DNA from: Eutrigla gurnardus
Taxonomy: Eukaryota > Chordata > Actinopteri > Perciformes > Triglidae
Direction: 5' to 3'
DNA length: 64,000 nucleotides
NCBI GenBank assembly: GCA_963514095.1
Contig: OY741275.1
Location: forward strand, 7,195,151 to 7,259,150
Shown one piece after another: positions 23,478-34,471 of the stretch (the stretch's first letter is position 1; the number at the start of each line of letters is the position of its first letter). The position numbers and the translations under genes are program-made. The notes beneath the pieces were generated by a model. The model saw only the letters and a list, made by a program, of their open reading frames with translations. It did no database searches and was not told where the DNA came from.

Positions 23478-24179
23478 AGCCTTTACACTCCCTATACTAA
23501 AGCCTACCATTTTGTGATCACTAAGTGCAGTCGTGCTATATTCTATGCTACCTATCCTCTCCGCTATGCCGCTTGTGCTCAAAACTAAATCTATCCTACT
23601 CTGTTTTAACTCACCTCTGACTACTTGTGCTCTAGAAAAAACTCTCCCCTCTGGATTCCTTTCTCTCCACACATCACTCATCCCTCTCTCTCATCACATC
23701 ATTCAACACACCCCTCGAAGAATCACTCCTAAAACATGCACTCGCAGACGCATCCAATCTCCCACACCACACATTAAAGTCTCCCACCACAACACACTCC
23801 TCACCACACATCCCCCCCAGTTTCTTAAAGAAATCCCTCCTTCCCTTCTCCTCATTTGGTGCATATATGTTGATTAATTTGATCGTTTTCCCCATGTGTT
23901 CAAAAGTAATCCCAATGATTCTGCCCTCCCCATCATCCTCACACTTTCTCACATTCTCAATCACTCCCCTCTTTGTTAATATGGCCACCCCTCTACCCTT
24001 CACTCCCCCATTATTCACATACACTTCTCCCATCCACTCCTGCTCCACTGCCCTCACACACTCCATATCCCAATGTGTCTCTTGCAAACAGATAATATCG
24101 GCTGAGCAGACTCTCAAGATATGCTGTCTCCTTAGAGTACTCCTTAGCCCATTTCCATTAAATGAAATTAACTGAATAA

Positions 24180-24802
24180 TGGAAAATTAAAGTAAAAATA
24201 AACAAAATCCCATTATTGGTCACTCACTTTTTCAGTCTTGTTTGAGCCCTTGTCACTTTCCTCCTTTGGGGTCGTTTCCTTGTCTCTATTATTTGGCTCC
24301 ATTAGTACGGCACAGAATCAGACTGAAGGAGCTGTCGGTGATGTCCGAGAAAGTGCCGGCCGCACTTGTCCCTTCTCCCCCCGACGCCTCTCCTCTCAGC
24401 TGGAGCCGCAGTACTCAGCTCCCTCATCCCGCTGTCCATGCTGCTGCCGATGCCTTCTCCCTCTCCTTCCTCGTCCATCTGCGTCTCCCCCACCACCTCG
24501 TCCGCGCACTCCTCCTCTCTCGTCCGTCCTTCTCCCTCCTCCATGCTCTCCGTCTCCTCCGCTCCTGCTCTCGCCTCCTCCCCGTCCTCCTCTCCGACCT
24601 CCTCGTCCTCCTCTCCGACATCCTCGCCTCCAGCCTCCTCGTCCCCTCTCTCCTCCACGTGTCTCTGCTCCTCGTCTCCGCTGCCATCTCCTCCTCTCTC
24701 TCCTGCCTGCTGTCGCTCCTCTCGGTCGCCAGATAAGCGACACTCACTCTCACGACAGACTTGAACAAACAAACAATATGAAACAGACTCTCTCACACAC
24801 AT
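24180..24802 (-). pseudogene. ORF1 remnant of the old LINE
   Basis: A GC-rich stretch encoding mostly E, R and G (EEDEEVGEEDGEEARAGAEE) and corresponding to the acidic linker and ends of ORF1. The zinc-knuckle part present in the intact copy is missing, so about 700 bp are deleted. Confidence 0.6.
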
Positions 24803-24842
24803 GCACCAAACATTTCACTCTACTTCCTGGTTTGTAACAAAA

Positions 24843-24872
24843 GGGCGTGTTCAGGGTGGTATGGCCGTAAGC
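24843..24872 (-). rRNA. 5S rRNA gene, 5' part, split by LINE
   Basis: The first 30 nt of the 5S gene whose remainder lies at 18100-18196. It begins GCTTACGGCC on the minus strand. A TATAAA box lies 26-31 bp upstream (24898-24903), so the promoter flank remains, but the internal control region is now 6.6 kb away. Confidence 0.92.
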
Positions 24873-25359
24873 CGAGGGAGCAGGCAGAGAAAGGCCCTTT
24901 ATAGATGTCCATCGCCTTTTGCCAAGAAATGGAGGACGTGTGTGCTGATGATGACAAGTTCCCACCAAAGCCTCCCAGGACAAAATGATGACAATTTGGT
25001 CAGTGACAAGCACAATACCTGGACTATATTGACCAAACTGATGCAGTGAGCCCTGCTAAACTGCATGCAGCAGGAAGATAATCCCGCTTTTTGGCAATAT
25101 CCGTATGTTTGCTTGTTCTGCTATGAAAACCAATCGCTCGATTTTGGAAAAGTTATACATTATCGAGAAAATGGCTGCACGACCCAAACGTTACCGGGAA
25201 ATTAAACAGGTCCCGTTCATGTTTGTAATGATTAATCAGATGATCCTGGGGACGTTGGGGGAGGGGGGGAGAACTGGGGGGTAAAGAATGAGATGAACTC
25301 CAATGTCCCCGTGGGAGGAGCAGCAGCACCCTCTGCTGTTTGTCAAGGGAAATGGAAAA
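24873..25359. other. 5S spacer, short type
   Basis: The 487-bp nontranscribed spacer shared by all 607-bp units. On the minus strand its end nearest the next gene contains the T-run terminator, and the other end the TATA box. Short open frames inside it (for example around 25293) are conserved only because the spacer is repeated. Confidence 0.85.
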
Positions 25360-25479
25360 AAGCTTACAGCACCTGGTATTCCCAGGCGGTCTCCCATCCA
25401 AGTACTGACCAGGCCCGACCCTGCTTAGCTTCCGAGATCAGACGAGATCGGGCGTGTTCAGGGTGGTATGGCCGTAAGC
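25360..25479 (-). rRNA. 5S rRNA gene (copy B)
   Basis: A complete 120-nt gene: GCTTACGG... at 25479, A box AAGCTAAGCAGGGTC, C box TACTTGGATGGGAGACC, pairing ends GCTTAC / GTAAGC, then a T6 terminator at the 3' end. TATAAA lies at 25505-25510, 26-31 bp upstream. The L2 LINE at 25533 begins about 50 bp upstream of the start, leaving the TATA box in place. Confidence 0.97.
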
Positions 25480-25532
25480 CGAGGGAGAAGGCAGAGAAAG
25501 GCCCTTTATAGATGTCCATCGCCTTTTGCCAA

Positions 25533-25645
25533 CTGTCACTGCCGTACCTGTCACTGCCGTACCTGCACCAGTGACAGGTACGGCAGTGACAGGTACGGCA
25601 GTGACAGGTACGGCAGTGACAGGTACGGCAGGTACGGCAGTGACA
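25533..25645 (+). promoter_or_regulatory. 5' repeat region of the L2 LINE, fold-back
   Basis: Two inverted 15-bp units (tgtcactgccgtacc) at 25534-25565 are followed by about five direct units of gtgacaggtacggca. The two blocks can pair into a long stem. Tandem 5' monomers often hold LINE promoters; that role is inferred. Confidence 0.6.
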
Positions 25646-25751
25646 AAACAGTGGAAAAAATAGAACAGAAGCTGGTTCAGCTTCAAAGGTTAGTAGCCTA
25701 CCTTCCAGTGATCTTGACGGAATATTCAGTGGCAAGTTCGGCGATCCTGCC

Positions 25752-27041
25752 GTGCAACAGTCTCGTGGTGTGTCTGGCGAGCAGCTAACGGAGCTAGCTG
25801 CTATAGCTAGCGCCGGCCACAGCATGATGGTGGTGTGCGAATCCTGCTTTCCCACCCTCTCAAAACTGAGAGAGAGCGTAAACGGCCTGGAGGCTGATCT
25901 CAGGGAGAAGGACAAAATCCTGATGAACTTCTCCACCGTCGCCACGACCCAGTCCAGGCTCATCGCCCATCTGAAAGCTTCCGGCGCTGGCGACCGGAGC
26001 ATGTCGGCAACAAACAATACGACCCTGCCGTGGACCGGCTCCGCCATCGCTGGATCACCGGCACCAGCTGTCGACGAGTCCCGCTGGCACCACCTGGGAG
26101 CCAAGCCGAAGGGAGCGGCAGCCTCCACCTCACGCCTCCGCCTGCCGGAATGGCAGTGCTCCATCAGGGAGGATGGAGCGGGGGCCCCAGCACCGGTGAG
26201 CTCGACACCTGTCAAGCCGAGGGACCCGTGGTCGGTGGTGGGCAGGGGCGCCGGGGCTCGTCCATCTCCCCCGCCTCCGCCCCCGGAAATCCCGCTCGAC
26301 AACAGGTACAACATCCTAAGCCTGCAGGACTTCCCTCCAGTTGGCGCCTGCTGCAGCCCGCCTCCAGGAACCGACCACCCGGCTCAACGGACGCAGAACC
26401 GGGATCCACCCGCCCGGTCTTCACCATCACCTCCATCCCGCTCGGGACGAGCAGCGGCACAGCGCTGCCACCCGCGGGTTCCCCCCGAGGAGCGCGGCGT
26501 CTCCAGGCGCGCGGCGACGGCCGCTCCGGCTCGGCGCACTCCCGAGGTGCTGGTGGTCGGGACCTCGCTGGTGAGGCACGTGTCCGTGCGCAACGCACGG
26601 ACTTTCTGCCGGCCTGGTGCCTGTGTCACGGAGGTCACATCCGCCGCTCAGCAGGTGAGTGCCCAACATCCTTCGGCCTCCACGCTGGTCGTGGAGGCTG
26701 GCATCAACGACTTCAAATTTCAGCAGTCGGAGGTGCTCAAAGCGAACTTCGTCGCCATGGTGGATAGCGTGCTGGACACGGGGAAGCGGCTAATTGTTCT
26801 GGGTCCGCTTCCCCCGCCCCGCTACGGTGATGTCATCACCAGCCGCATCCGCCAGCTGCACCTGTGGCTAAAGGGATACTGCCTGGGCAACAGTATCCCT
26901 TTCGTTGACAACTACGCGGCCTTTTTAAACCGACCTCAACTTTTTAATCGGGACGGCCTTCACCCCAACCAGGAGGGATCCCGGCTTTTATCTGTGAACA
27001 TTGACCTGACCATCCGCTCATGCACCACATCCACCTCTTGA
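25752..27041 (+). CDS. L2 LINE ORF1 protein with SGNH-esterase-like domain
   Basis: 429 codons, open throughout. The N-terminal 100 residues are helical with a heptad-like stretch (LRESVNGLEADLREKDKIL), a likely coiled coil. The middle is proline/arginine-rich. From about residue 260 the protein reads VVGTSLVRHV (block I, serine), then AGINDF (block III, the ND of GxND) and DGLHPN (block V, DxxH), the SGNH hydrolase blocks known from CR1/L2 ORF1 proteins. Such proteins bind nucleic acid, and their esterase is thought to act on lipids. The ATG at 25752 is upstream of the conserved part; a later methionine (M25) is possible. Confidence 0.85.
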   Translation: MQQSRGVSGEQLTELAAIASAGHSMMVVCESCFPTLSKLRESVNGLEADLREKDKILMNFSTVATTQSRLIAHLKASGAGDRSMSATNNTTLPWTGSAIAGSPAPAVDESRWHHLGAKPKGAAASTSRLRLPEWQCSIREDGAGAPAPVSSTPVKPRDPWSVVGRGAGARPSPPPPPPEIPLDNRYNILSLQDFPPVGACCSPPPGTDHPAQRTQNRDPPARSSPSPPSRSGRAAAQRCHPRVPPEERGVSRRAATAAPARRTPEVLVVGTSLVRHVSVRNARTFCRPGACVTEVTSAAQQVSAQHPSASTLVVEAGINDFKFQQSEVLKANFVAMVDSVLDTGKRLIVLGPLPPPRYGDVITSRIRQLHLWLKGYCLGNSIPFVDNYAAFLNRPQLFNRDGLHPNQEGSRLLSVNIDLTIRSCTTSTS

Positions 27042-30000
27042 CTAACACACGGACACTCTGCCCCACGCTGTCCCTCCCTCCCACCCACACTCACCCCCCA
27101 CTCCCTGCACCATACATAGCCTCCCACCCACACTCACCCCCCACTCCCTGCACCATACATAGCCCACACATCCACCCATCACCACCCCCATCAGAACCAC
27201 AGGACATCCATCACATTGAAACACTAATCACTCACAGACATCAACCCAGGACTGTTTTTAGACTGACTGATTGTTTTAATGTCCCCATAAAGAGACATAC
27301 TGAGCGCACAATCAATGAAGACATCAAGATGGCCCTACTAAATGTGCGCTCGCTGTCTAACAAATCTTTTATTATAAATGATGTAATTTTAGACAGAAAA
27401 TTAGACGGTATTCTCCTTACTGAGACATGGCTCGGCACTGACGCACGTGTTGTTCTCACAGAGACCTGTCCTCCAGATTTTAACTTTTTATTTTCAACAA
27501 GGGTGGGCAGGAAAGGAGGGGGAACTGCCTCGATCACAAGGTCAACATTATCGCCAAAGGAAGCTCCTTTTAACAACTATTTATCATTTGAATACCACGC
27601 CTTTGTTTTTAGCAGCCCTCCTATTCTTTGTGTGACTGTGTACAGACCACCCCAGCACCCTACTGCTTTTATCAGCGACTTCTCAGAATTTTTAACCATC
27701 ATTCACGCTAAGTATGATAGGATTTAATAACTGGTGATTTTAATCTACACATCGATAAGACCTCAGACCTAGCATCTAGAGAATTTTTAAACCTCCTTCA
27801 CTGCTTGGATTTTAAACAGCATGTCTGCCAGCCGACCCACGACAGGGGGCGCACCCTGGACCTGGTCATAACCTATGGCCTGTCTGTGGGTGCGCCCTCT
27901 GTCGTGGATCTGGCCGTGTCAGACCATTTTTGTGTGTTTTTTAATATCACCAGTTTTAACCAGCTGGAGGACCCTGTGAGAACAGTGAGGAAACGCCATC
28001 TTACTTCTGAAGTGGCAGCAAATTTTATCCAGATTTTAAAGAACACTCCTGCACAAATTTTACCAGCACCATGTGATTTTATCATTGACAATTTCATCCA
28101 CAAACTAAGGTCAACACTTGACTCAGTGGCTCCTCTTTTAACTAAAACTATAAAAACAAGACCAATGCCACCATGGAGAAATGAAGAAATCAAAAAACTG
28201 AAAAGAACGTGCAGGAGTGCTGAGAGGAGATGGAGAAAATCAAAGCTGACAGTACACTACAACATATTTCGTCAACACCTCAAAACATACAATAAAACCA
28301 TCAAACTGGCAAGAATTTCACATTTCAAAAACCTAATATCCGAAAATAAAAATAACCCCAAATTTTTATTCTCCACAATTGAGTTTTTAACCAACGGTGA
28401 CCGGAACAGGTCAGCAATAACACCAACAGACTCCGTTTGTGAGGCGTTTGCTGACCACTTCAGAAGTAAAATCGATAACATTAGATCCAGTCTTTTATCT
28501 CACCAAATCTCAACCTCCGACATTCCTGGATCAATGCTTCCACCTGAGGAGACTCTGGACTCTTTTGCCCTGGTTGACGCAAGGACACTTGGTCGAGTCT
28601 TCTCCCAAGTGAAGCCCACAACCTGCCTTTTAGACCCAATTCCCACACGCTTTTTTAAAACATTTTATGATGTTTTTGAGGAACAGCTTTTATATATGGT
28701 GAACTGCTCTCTTCAGACGGGTGTCTTCCCCACATCCTTTAAAACGGCGGTGGTGAAGCCCCTACTGAAGAAGAGTGGCATAGACCCCACCATTTTTAAT
28801 AATTACCGTCCAGTATCCAACTTACCATTTTTAAGCAAAATTCTAGAAAAACTGGTTTTTACACAGATAAATAACTTTTTATATTTGAACAATACATTGG
28901 AGAAGTATCAGTCTGGTTTTAGGACAAACCACAGCACAGAGACAGCCCTTCTAAAGATTTTAAATGACATCAGGTTCAATTTAGATAATCATAAACTCAC
29001 AGTCTTGGTTCTGCTAGATCTAACCGCCGCCTTTGATACAGTGGACCATCACATTTTAATAAACCGTTTGAGGAACCTGGTTGGTCTCTCTGGTGCAGTT
29101 TTAAATTGGTTCTCCTCTTACCTCACTGACCGTAGCTTCTTCGTAAGTCTGGATACCTGTTCCTCCAAAACACACAACCTTAAGTGCGGGGTTCCCCAGG
29201 GGTCAATTTTAGGCCCAACCCTTTTTAATCTCTACATGCTTCCCCTGGGTGATGTCATCAGGAGGCACGGCATCAGCTTCCACAGCTATGCTGACGATAC
29301 ACAACTGTACATCGCTGTGTCTCCTGATGACACAGGGCCTTTAGATGCCCTTTTTAATTCCATTTTAGATATCCAGTCATGGATGGCAGCAAACTTTCTA
29401 CAACTCAACCAGGACAAAACAGAGGTTTTAGTCATAGGTCCTGAAGGCCAGAGAGAGAAACTTTTACCAAAATTAAATAATTTTAAATCATCGAAATCTC
29501 TGAGAAACCTGGGCGTGATTTTAGACTCTGAGCTCAGTTTTATTCCACACATTAAAAATGTAACAAAGGTAGGTTTTTACCACCTGAAGAATATAGCCAG
29601 AGTCCGCCCGTTTCTCTCACAGGCCAGTACAGAGGTGCTGATGCATGCTTTTATTTCCAGTCGTCTAGACTATTGTAATGCCCTGCTCTCTGGTCTTCCT
29701 AAAAAGAGCATCCATACTCTCCAACTGCTACAAAACTCAGCCGCACGCGTGCTGACGAGGACCAGAGGGCGGGAGCACATTACACCAGTTTTAAAGTCGC
29801 TGCATTGGCTCCCTGTCCGTTTCAGGATCGATTTTAAGATTCTTTTACTTGTTTTTAAATGTCTTAATGGTCTTGGGCCCTCTTATTTATCTGACCTACT
29901 CCTATTATATCAACCCTCACGGACCCTGAGGTCCTCTGGCACCGGCCTTTTAACCTTTCCACAAGTCAGATTGAAAACACACGGGGAGGCGGCTTTTAGT

Positions 30001-30114
30001 TATTATGGTCCCCGACTGTGGAACAGCCTGCCGCAGAACCTCAGGGCCGCAGAGAATGTTGATGTTTTTAAAAAACGGCTCAAGACTCATCTTTTTAGTC
30101 TGGCTTTTAATTAG
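27020..30114 (+). pseudogene. L2 LINE ORF2: endonuclease and reverse transcriptase, one frameshift
   Basis: The first frame (27020-27727) holds the start of an APE-type endonuclease (LNVRSLSNKSF, LTETWL). A single-base change near 27722-27730 shifts the frame just before the TGDFN motif, and the second frame (27805-30114, 769 codons) continues with TLDLVITYG and VSDHF. The polymerase follows: NNYRPVSNLPFLSKILEK, LLDLTAAFDTVDH, GVPQGSILGPTLFNLYM and YADDTQLY, with the catalytic ADD near 29290. The conserved L2 C-terminus (YYGPRLWNSLPQNLR) ends at 30114. Start and ORF1 stop overlap by about 20 bp. Confidence 0.9.
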
Positions 30115-30644
30115 CCTTCTATTATTTTAAGTCTGCTATTTTATTCCCCAAGTTTTAATCTAATATTTTAAGTTTGCTTATTTTAGTAGTTTATACTGAT
30201 TTTATTCTATCCTATTAGCTTTTTATCTAGTTTTTAGCTATTTATTTTATTACTGCTATCTTGTTCCATTTTACATTATTTTGTCTCTTTTACCGTCGAC
30301 TGACGGGAACCAGAGTCCCTCATGGTGTGGATGGCCTTTCACTCACCGATGTCTCAATGCCGAGCCATGTCTCTACAGTTTTAGCCAATGCAGTGCGTGG
30401 GGGTGTGTGTGTGTGTGCGTGTGTGTGCGTGGTGTCCATACCTGAGTTGTGTGCATGTTAGTGTGAGTGTGCGAGTGTGTTCCGGGTGGGGGGGTCGGGT
30501 CTTTCTTTCTGTTGTTGTTGTTTTTATTGTTGTTGTTGCGTTGTTTTTATTTTCTAAATTTGTATTTTCTGTACGGCACTTTGTGTTGCATTCCCTGTAT
30601 GAAAGGTGCCTTATAAATAAATAAAATTGAATTGAATAAAATTG
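30115..30644 (+). other. L2 LINE 3' UTR with TG-rich microsatellite
   Basis: AT-rich, then (TG)n at about 30400-30470. It ends in ggtgccttataaataaataaa and attga repeats, the 3' hairpin-plus-short-repeat tail used by L2 reverse transcriptases. Confidence 0.7.
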
Positions 30645-30722
30645 AAGAAATGGAGGACGTGTGTGCTGATGATGACAAGTTCCCACCAAAGCCTCCCAGG
30701 ACAAAATGATGACAATTTGGTC

Positions 30723-31740
30723 GATTTTCGATTTTAAGGTTCTTTTACTAATTTTTAAATGTCTTAATGGTCTTGGCCCTTCTTATTTATCTCCTACCCT
30801 TTTACCCTATCAACCAACACGGAACCCGAGGTCCTCCAGTGCTGGCCTTTTAACCATACCACAGGTGAGAACTAAAACACACGGGGGGCGGCATTCAGTT
30901 ACTATGGCCCCCGACTGTGGAACAGCCTGCCGGTGAACCTCAGGGCCGCAGAGAATGTTGATGTTTTTAAAAAGAGGCTCAAGAACCACCTTTTTAATCA
31001 GGCTTTTAACTGACATGTTTTCTAATTTCTTTTATGCTTCTTACATTTTTTATTATTATTCATTTTTATATTATTTATTTCAGCTTATCCTGCTTATCCT
31101 TATTATTTGATATTTTTTAATTTTTACTTCTTCTATTTGTTTTATTTATTGGGTCTATTTTAATAATTTTATACATTTTACTGTTTTTATTCCCTCAGTT
31201 TGTAGCTTCTATCTTATTTTACGGTTTTAGCCCCTCGGTTTTCCAGTGTTTTCCTCCTGGGGGCCTACCACACCGGGAGTTGTTTCTGGTCCACCGTTGG
31301 GGGCGCTGTCCTGTGGACGGCCATGGCCCGGGTGGTTGGAGAGCTCTACACCGTGGTGTGGAGCCTCCTGTCTGCCTGGGCTGGGGTGGTCCCTGTGGCG
31401 GCGCCCCCTGCAGTCATGGACCATGTTTCCTCTCGGTGTGCACGGCCCCCCAAAGGTAGCTTCTTCCTCACCTCAGGTGTCGGTGCCCAGCCATGTCTCC
31501 TCAGCAATAGCTAGTGTATGTGTGTGGTTGTGTGGGTGTGAATGTCTGTGAGTATGACTACGTATGTGTGTGAGTGTGTATGTCTTGGTGTATCTCTGTG
31601 TGTATATTTGTGGGGGTGGGACGTCTGGGTTTTTATGGTGTTTCCTTGTTCCTCATTTTTGTTTTTCTTTTATTTTCCGTAAGGCACTTTGTGCTACTTT
31701 AAGTATGAAAAGTGCCATACAAATAAAGTTGGTTGATTGA
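30723..31740 (+). mobile_element. 5'-truncated L2 LINE fragment in 5S spacer, copy 1
   Basis: Flanked by ttggtc on both sides (30717-30722, 31741-31746). It carries the last 100 codons of an L2 ORF2 with a one-base deletion at the run of six Gs near 30884, a 3' UTR and a gattgattg tail. This copy is 5 bp longer than the others (cctgcttatcc near 31090). All five copies share the same ends and the same frameshift, so the insertion happened once and was then amplified with the rDNA. Confidence 0.92.
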
Positions 31741-32096
31741 TTGGTCAGTGACAAGCACAATACCTGGACTATATTGACCAAACTGATGCAGTGAGCCCTG
31801 CTAAAGTGCATGCAGCAGGAAGATAATCCCGCTTTTTGGCAATATCCGCATGTTTGCTTGTTCTGCCATGAAAACCAATCGCTCGATTTTGGAAAAGTTA
31901 TACATTATCGAAAAATGGCTACGCGACCCAAAGGTTACCGGGAAATTAAACAGGTCCCGCTCATGTTTGTAATGATTAATCAAATGATCCTTGGGACGTT
32001 GGGGGGGGGACTGGGGGGTAAAGAATGAGATGAAATCCAATGTCCCCGCAGGAGGAGCAGCAGCACCCTCTGCTGTTTGTCAAGGGAAATGGAAAA

Positions 32097-32216
32097 AAGC
32101 TTACAGCACCTGGTATTCCCAGGCGGTCTCCCATCCAAGTACTGACCAGGCCCGACCCTGCTTAGCTTCCGAGATCAGACGAGATCGGGCGTGTTCAGGG
32201 TGGTATGGCCGTAAAC
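32097..32216 (-). rRNA. 5S rRNA gene (copy C)
   Basis: Complete. One difference from consensus: position 2 is U instead of C (plus-strand a at 32215), which still allows a G-U pair in helix I. TATAAA at 32242-32247; terminator T run at the 3' side. First gene of a 607/1617 pair. Confidence 0.96.
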
Positions 32217-32703
32217 CGAGGGAGCAGGCAGAGAAAGGCCCTTTATAGATGTCCATCGCCTTTTGCCAAGAAATGGAGGACGTGTGTGCTGATGATGACA
32301 AGTTCCCACCAAAGCCTCCCAGGACAAAATGATGACAATTTGGTCAGTGACAAGCACAATACCTGGACTATATTGACCAAACTGATGCAGTGAGCCCTGC
32401 TAAACTGCATGCAGCAGGAAGATAATCCCGCTTTTTGGCAATATCCGTATGTTTGCTTGTTCTGCTATGAAAACCAATCGCTCGATTTTGGAAAAGTTAT
32501 ACATTATCGAGAAAATGGCTGCACGACCCAAACGTTACCGGGAAATTAAACAGGTCCCGTTCATGTTTGTAATGATTAATCAGATGATCCTGGGGACGTT
32601 GGGGGAGGGGGGGAGAACTGGGGGGTAAAGAATGAGATGAACTCCAATGTCCCCGTGGGAGGAGCAGCAGCACCCTCTGCTGTTTGTCAAGGGAAATGGA
32701 AAA

Positions 32704-32823
32704 AAGCTTACAGCACCTGGTATTCCCAGGCGGTGTCCCATCCAAGTACTGACCAGGCCCGACCCTGCTTAGCTTCCGAGATCAGACGAGATCGGGCTTG
32801 TTCAGGGTGGTATGGCCGTAAGC
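32704..32823 (-). rRNA. 5S rRNA gene (copy D), two substitutions
   Basis: Full length but with C box GATGGGACACC instead of GATGGGAGACC, and CAAGCCC instead of CACGCCC at positions 24-30 (plus 32798). The first may weaken TFIIIA binding; the second changes the LINE target. Possibly a pseudogene. Confidence 0.93.
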
Positions 32824-32952
32824 CGAGGGAGAAGGCAGAGAAAGGCCCTTTATAGATGTCCATCGCCTTTTGCCAAGAAATGGAGGACGTGTGTGCTGAT
32901 GATGACAAGTTCCCACCAAAGCCTGCCAGGACAAAATGATGACAATTTGGTC

Positions 32953-33965
32953 GATTTTCGATTTTAAGGTTCTTTTACTAATTTTTAAATGTCTTAATGG
33001 TCTTGGCCCTTCTTATTCATCTCCTACCCTTTTACCCTATCAACCCTCACGGAACCCGAGGTCCTCCAGTGCTGGCCTTTTAACCATACCACAGGTGAGA
33101 ACTAAAACACACGGGGGGCGGCATTCAGTTACTATGGCCCCCGACTGTGGAACAGCCTGCCGGTGAACCTCAGGGCCGCAGAGAATGTTGATGTTTTTAA
33201 AAAGAGGCTCAAGAACCACCTTTTTAATCAGGCTTTTAACTGACATGTTTTCTAATTTCTTTTATGCTTCTTACATTTTTTATTATTATTCATTTTTATA
33301 TTATTTATTTCAGCTTATCCTGTCTTATTATTTGATATTTTTTAATTTTTACTTCTTCTATTTGTTTTATTTATTGGGTCTATTTTAATAATTTTATACA
33401 TTTTACTGTTTTTATTCCCTCAGTTTGTAGCTTCTATCTTATTTTACGGTTTTAGCCCCTCGGTTTTCCAGTGTTTTCCTCCTGGGGGCCTACCACACCG
33501 GGAGTTGTTTCTGGTCCACCGTTGGGGGCGCTGTCCTGTGGACGGCCATGGCCCGGGTGGCTGGAGAGCTCTACACCGTGGTGTGGAGCCTCCTGTCTGC
33601 CTGGGCTGGGGTGGTCCCTGTGGCGGCGCCCCCTGCAGTCATGGACCATGTTTCCTCTCGGTGTGCACGGCCCCCCAAAGGTAGCTTCTTCCTCACCTCA
33701 GGTGTCGGTGCCCAGCCATGTCTCCTCAGCAATAGCTAGTGTATGTGTGTGGTTGTGTGGGTGTGAATGTCTGTGAGTATGACTACGTATGTGTGTGAGT
33801 GTGTATGTCTTGGTGTATCTCTGTGTGTATATTTGTGGGGGTGGGACGTCTGGGTTTTTATGGTGTTTCCTTGTTCCTCATTTTTGTTTTTCTTTTATTT
33901 TCCGTAAGGCACTTTGTGCTACTTTAAGTATGAAAAGTGCCATACAAATAAAGTTGGTTGATTGA
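32953..33965 (+). mobile_element. L2 LINE fragment in 5S spacer, copy 2
   Basis: Same ends and same ttggtc flanks (32947-32952, 33966-33971) as copy 1. Confidence 0.92.
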
Positions 33966-34312
33966 TTGGTCAGTGACAAGCACAATACCTGGACTATATT
34001 GACCAAACTGATGCAGTGAGCCCTGCTAAAGTGCATGCAGCAGGAAGATAATCCCGCTTTTTGGCAATATCCGCATGTTTGCTTGTTCTGCCATGAAAAC
34101 CAATCGCTCGATTTTGGAAAAGTTATACATTATCGAAAAATGGCTACGCGACCCAAAGGTTACCGGGAAATTAAACAGGTCCCGCTCATGTTTGTAATGA
34201 TTAATCAAATGATCCTTGGGACGTTGGGGGGGGACTGGGGGGTAAAGAATGAGATGAAATCCAATGTCCCCGCAGGAGGAGCAGCAGCACCCTCTGCTGT
34301 TTGTCAAGGGAA

Positions 34313-34320
34313 ATGGAAAA
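34313..34320 (-). terminator. Pol III terminator of 5S copy E
   Basis: The T run directly after the pairing 3' end GTAAGC, repeated after every complete 5S copy here. Confidence 0.8.
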
Positions 34321-34440
34321 AAGCTTACAGCACCTGGTATTCCCAGGCGGTCTCCCATCCAAGTACTGACCAGGCCCGACCCTGCTTAGCTTCCGAGATC
34401 AGACGAGATCGGGCGTGTTCAGGGTGGTATGGCCGTAAGC
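34321..34440 (-). rRNA. 5S rRNA gene (copy E)
   Basis: Complete and consensus, with intact A box, intermediate element, C box and helix I ends. It is a good candidate for an active gene. Confidence 0.97.
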
Positions 34441-34465
34441 CGAGGGAGCAGGCAGAGAAAGGCCC

Positions 34466-34471
34466 TTTATA
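34466..34471 (-). promoter_or_regulatory. TATA-like box of 5S copy E
   Basis: TATAAA on the minus strand, 26-31 bp before the first transcribed base. The same box stands at the same distance before copies B, C, D, F, H and I, and matches the -28 element of fish 5S genes. Confidence 0.8.

Larger units (their letters stand above)
18499..24117 (-). pseudogene. ORF2 of the old 5S-targeted LINE
   Basis: Pieces match the 1282-residue ORF2 at 37285-41133. They include the endonuclease (24117-23409: ADIICLQETHW, VVGDFNVW), the region between endonuclease and polymerase (22944-22438), the reverse transcriptase (22361-20256: KSPGTDGLTGEFY, SLDLNKAFDRVDH, RQGCPLSALLYSLSAEPL, YQYADDTTVTV) and the C-terminal ECDVC...CMHEF zinc-binding region (18981-18499). 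Besides the three inserted elements, several frameshifts separate the pieces, for example near 18960, 20260 and 23680. Confidence 0.88.
18197..24842 (-). mobile_element. Old 5S-targeted Tx1-clade LINE (Mutsu-like), broken
   Basis: Inserted in the minus-strand 5S gene between two copies of GGGCGTG (18190-18196 and 24843-24849), at exactly the same base as the intact element at 36642-42566. Its 3' end (T-rich on the plus strand) begins at 18197. Decayed ORF2 sequence runs 24117 to 18499 and an ORF1 remnant lies at 24180-24802. It is interrupted by a solo LTR, a Tc1/mariner-like element and a TIR element, each of which can be excised in comparison with the intact copy. Kojima and Fujiwara described Mutsu as a fish LINE specific to 5S genes; I assign by target and domain order, not by alignment. 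Confidence 0.9.
25533..30644 (+). mobile_element. Nearly full-length L2-clade LINE in a 5S spacer
   Basis: Inserted between ttttgcc and aagaaatgg of the spacer, with at most an aa duplication. It has a 5' region with 15-bp repeats, ORF1 with an SGNH-esterase-like domain, ORF2 with endonuclease and reverse transcriptase, and a 3' end with short ataaa/attga repeats typical of L2 (Maui-like) elements. ORF2 has one frameshift, so the copy is probably inactive, but decay is slight. Confidence 0.92.

Noticed and set aside
24238..24837. Plus-strand proline/serine/leucine-rich frames opposite the LINE ORF1 remnant
   Set aside because: Antisense reading of an acidic low-complexity linker; the same occurs opposite the intact ORF1 at 41185-41793.
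33185..33388. Tyrosine/phenylalanine-rich possible membrane peptide
   Set aside because: AT-rich LINE 3' UTR translated in a shifted frame.
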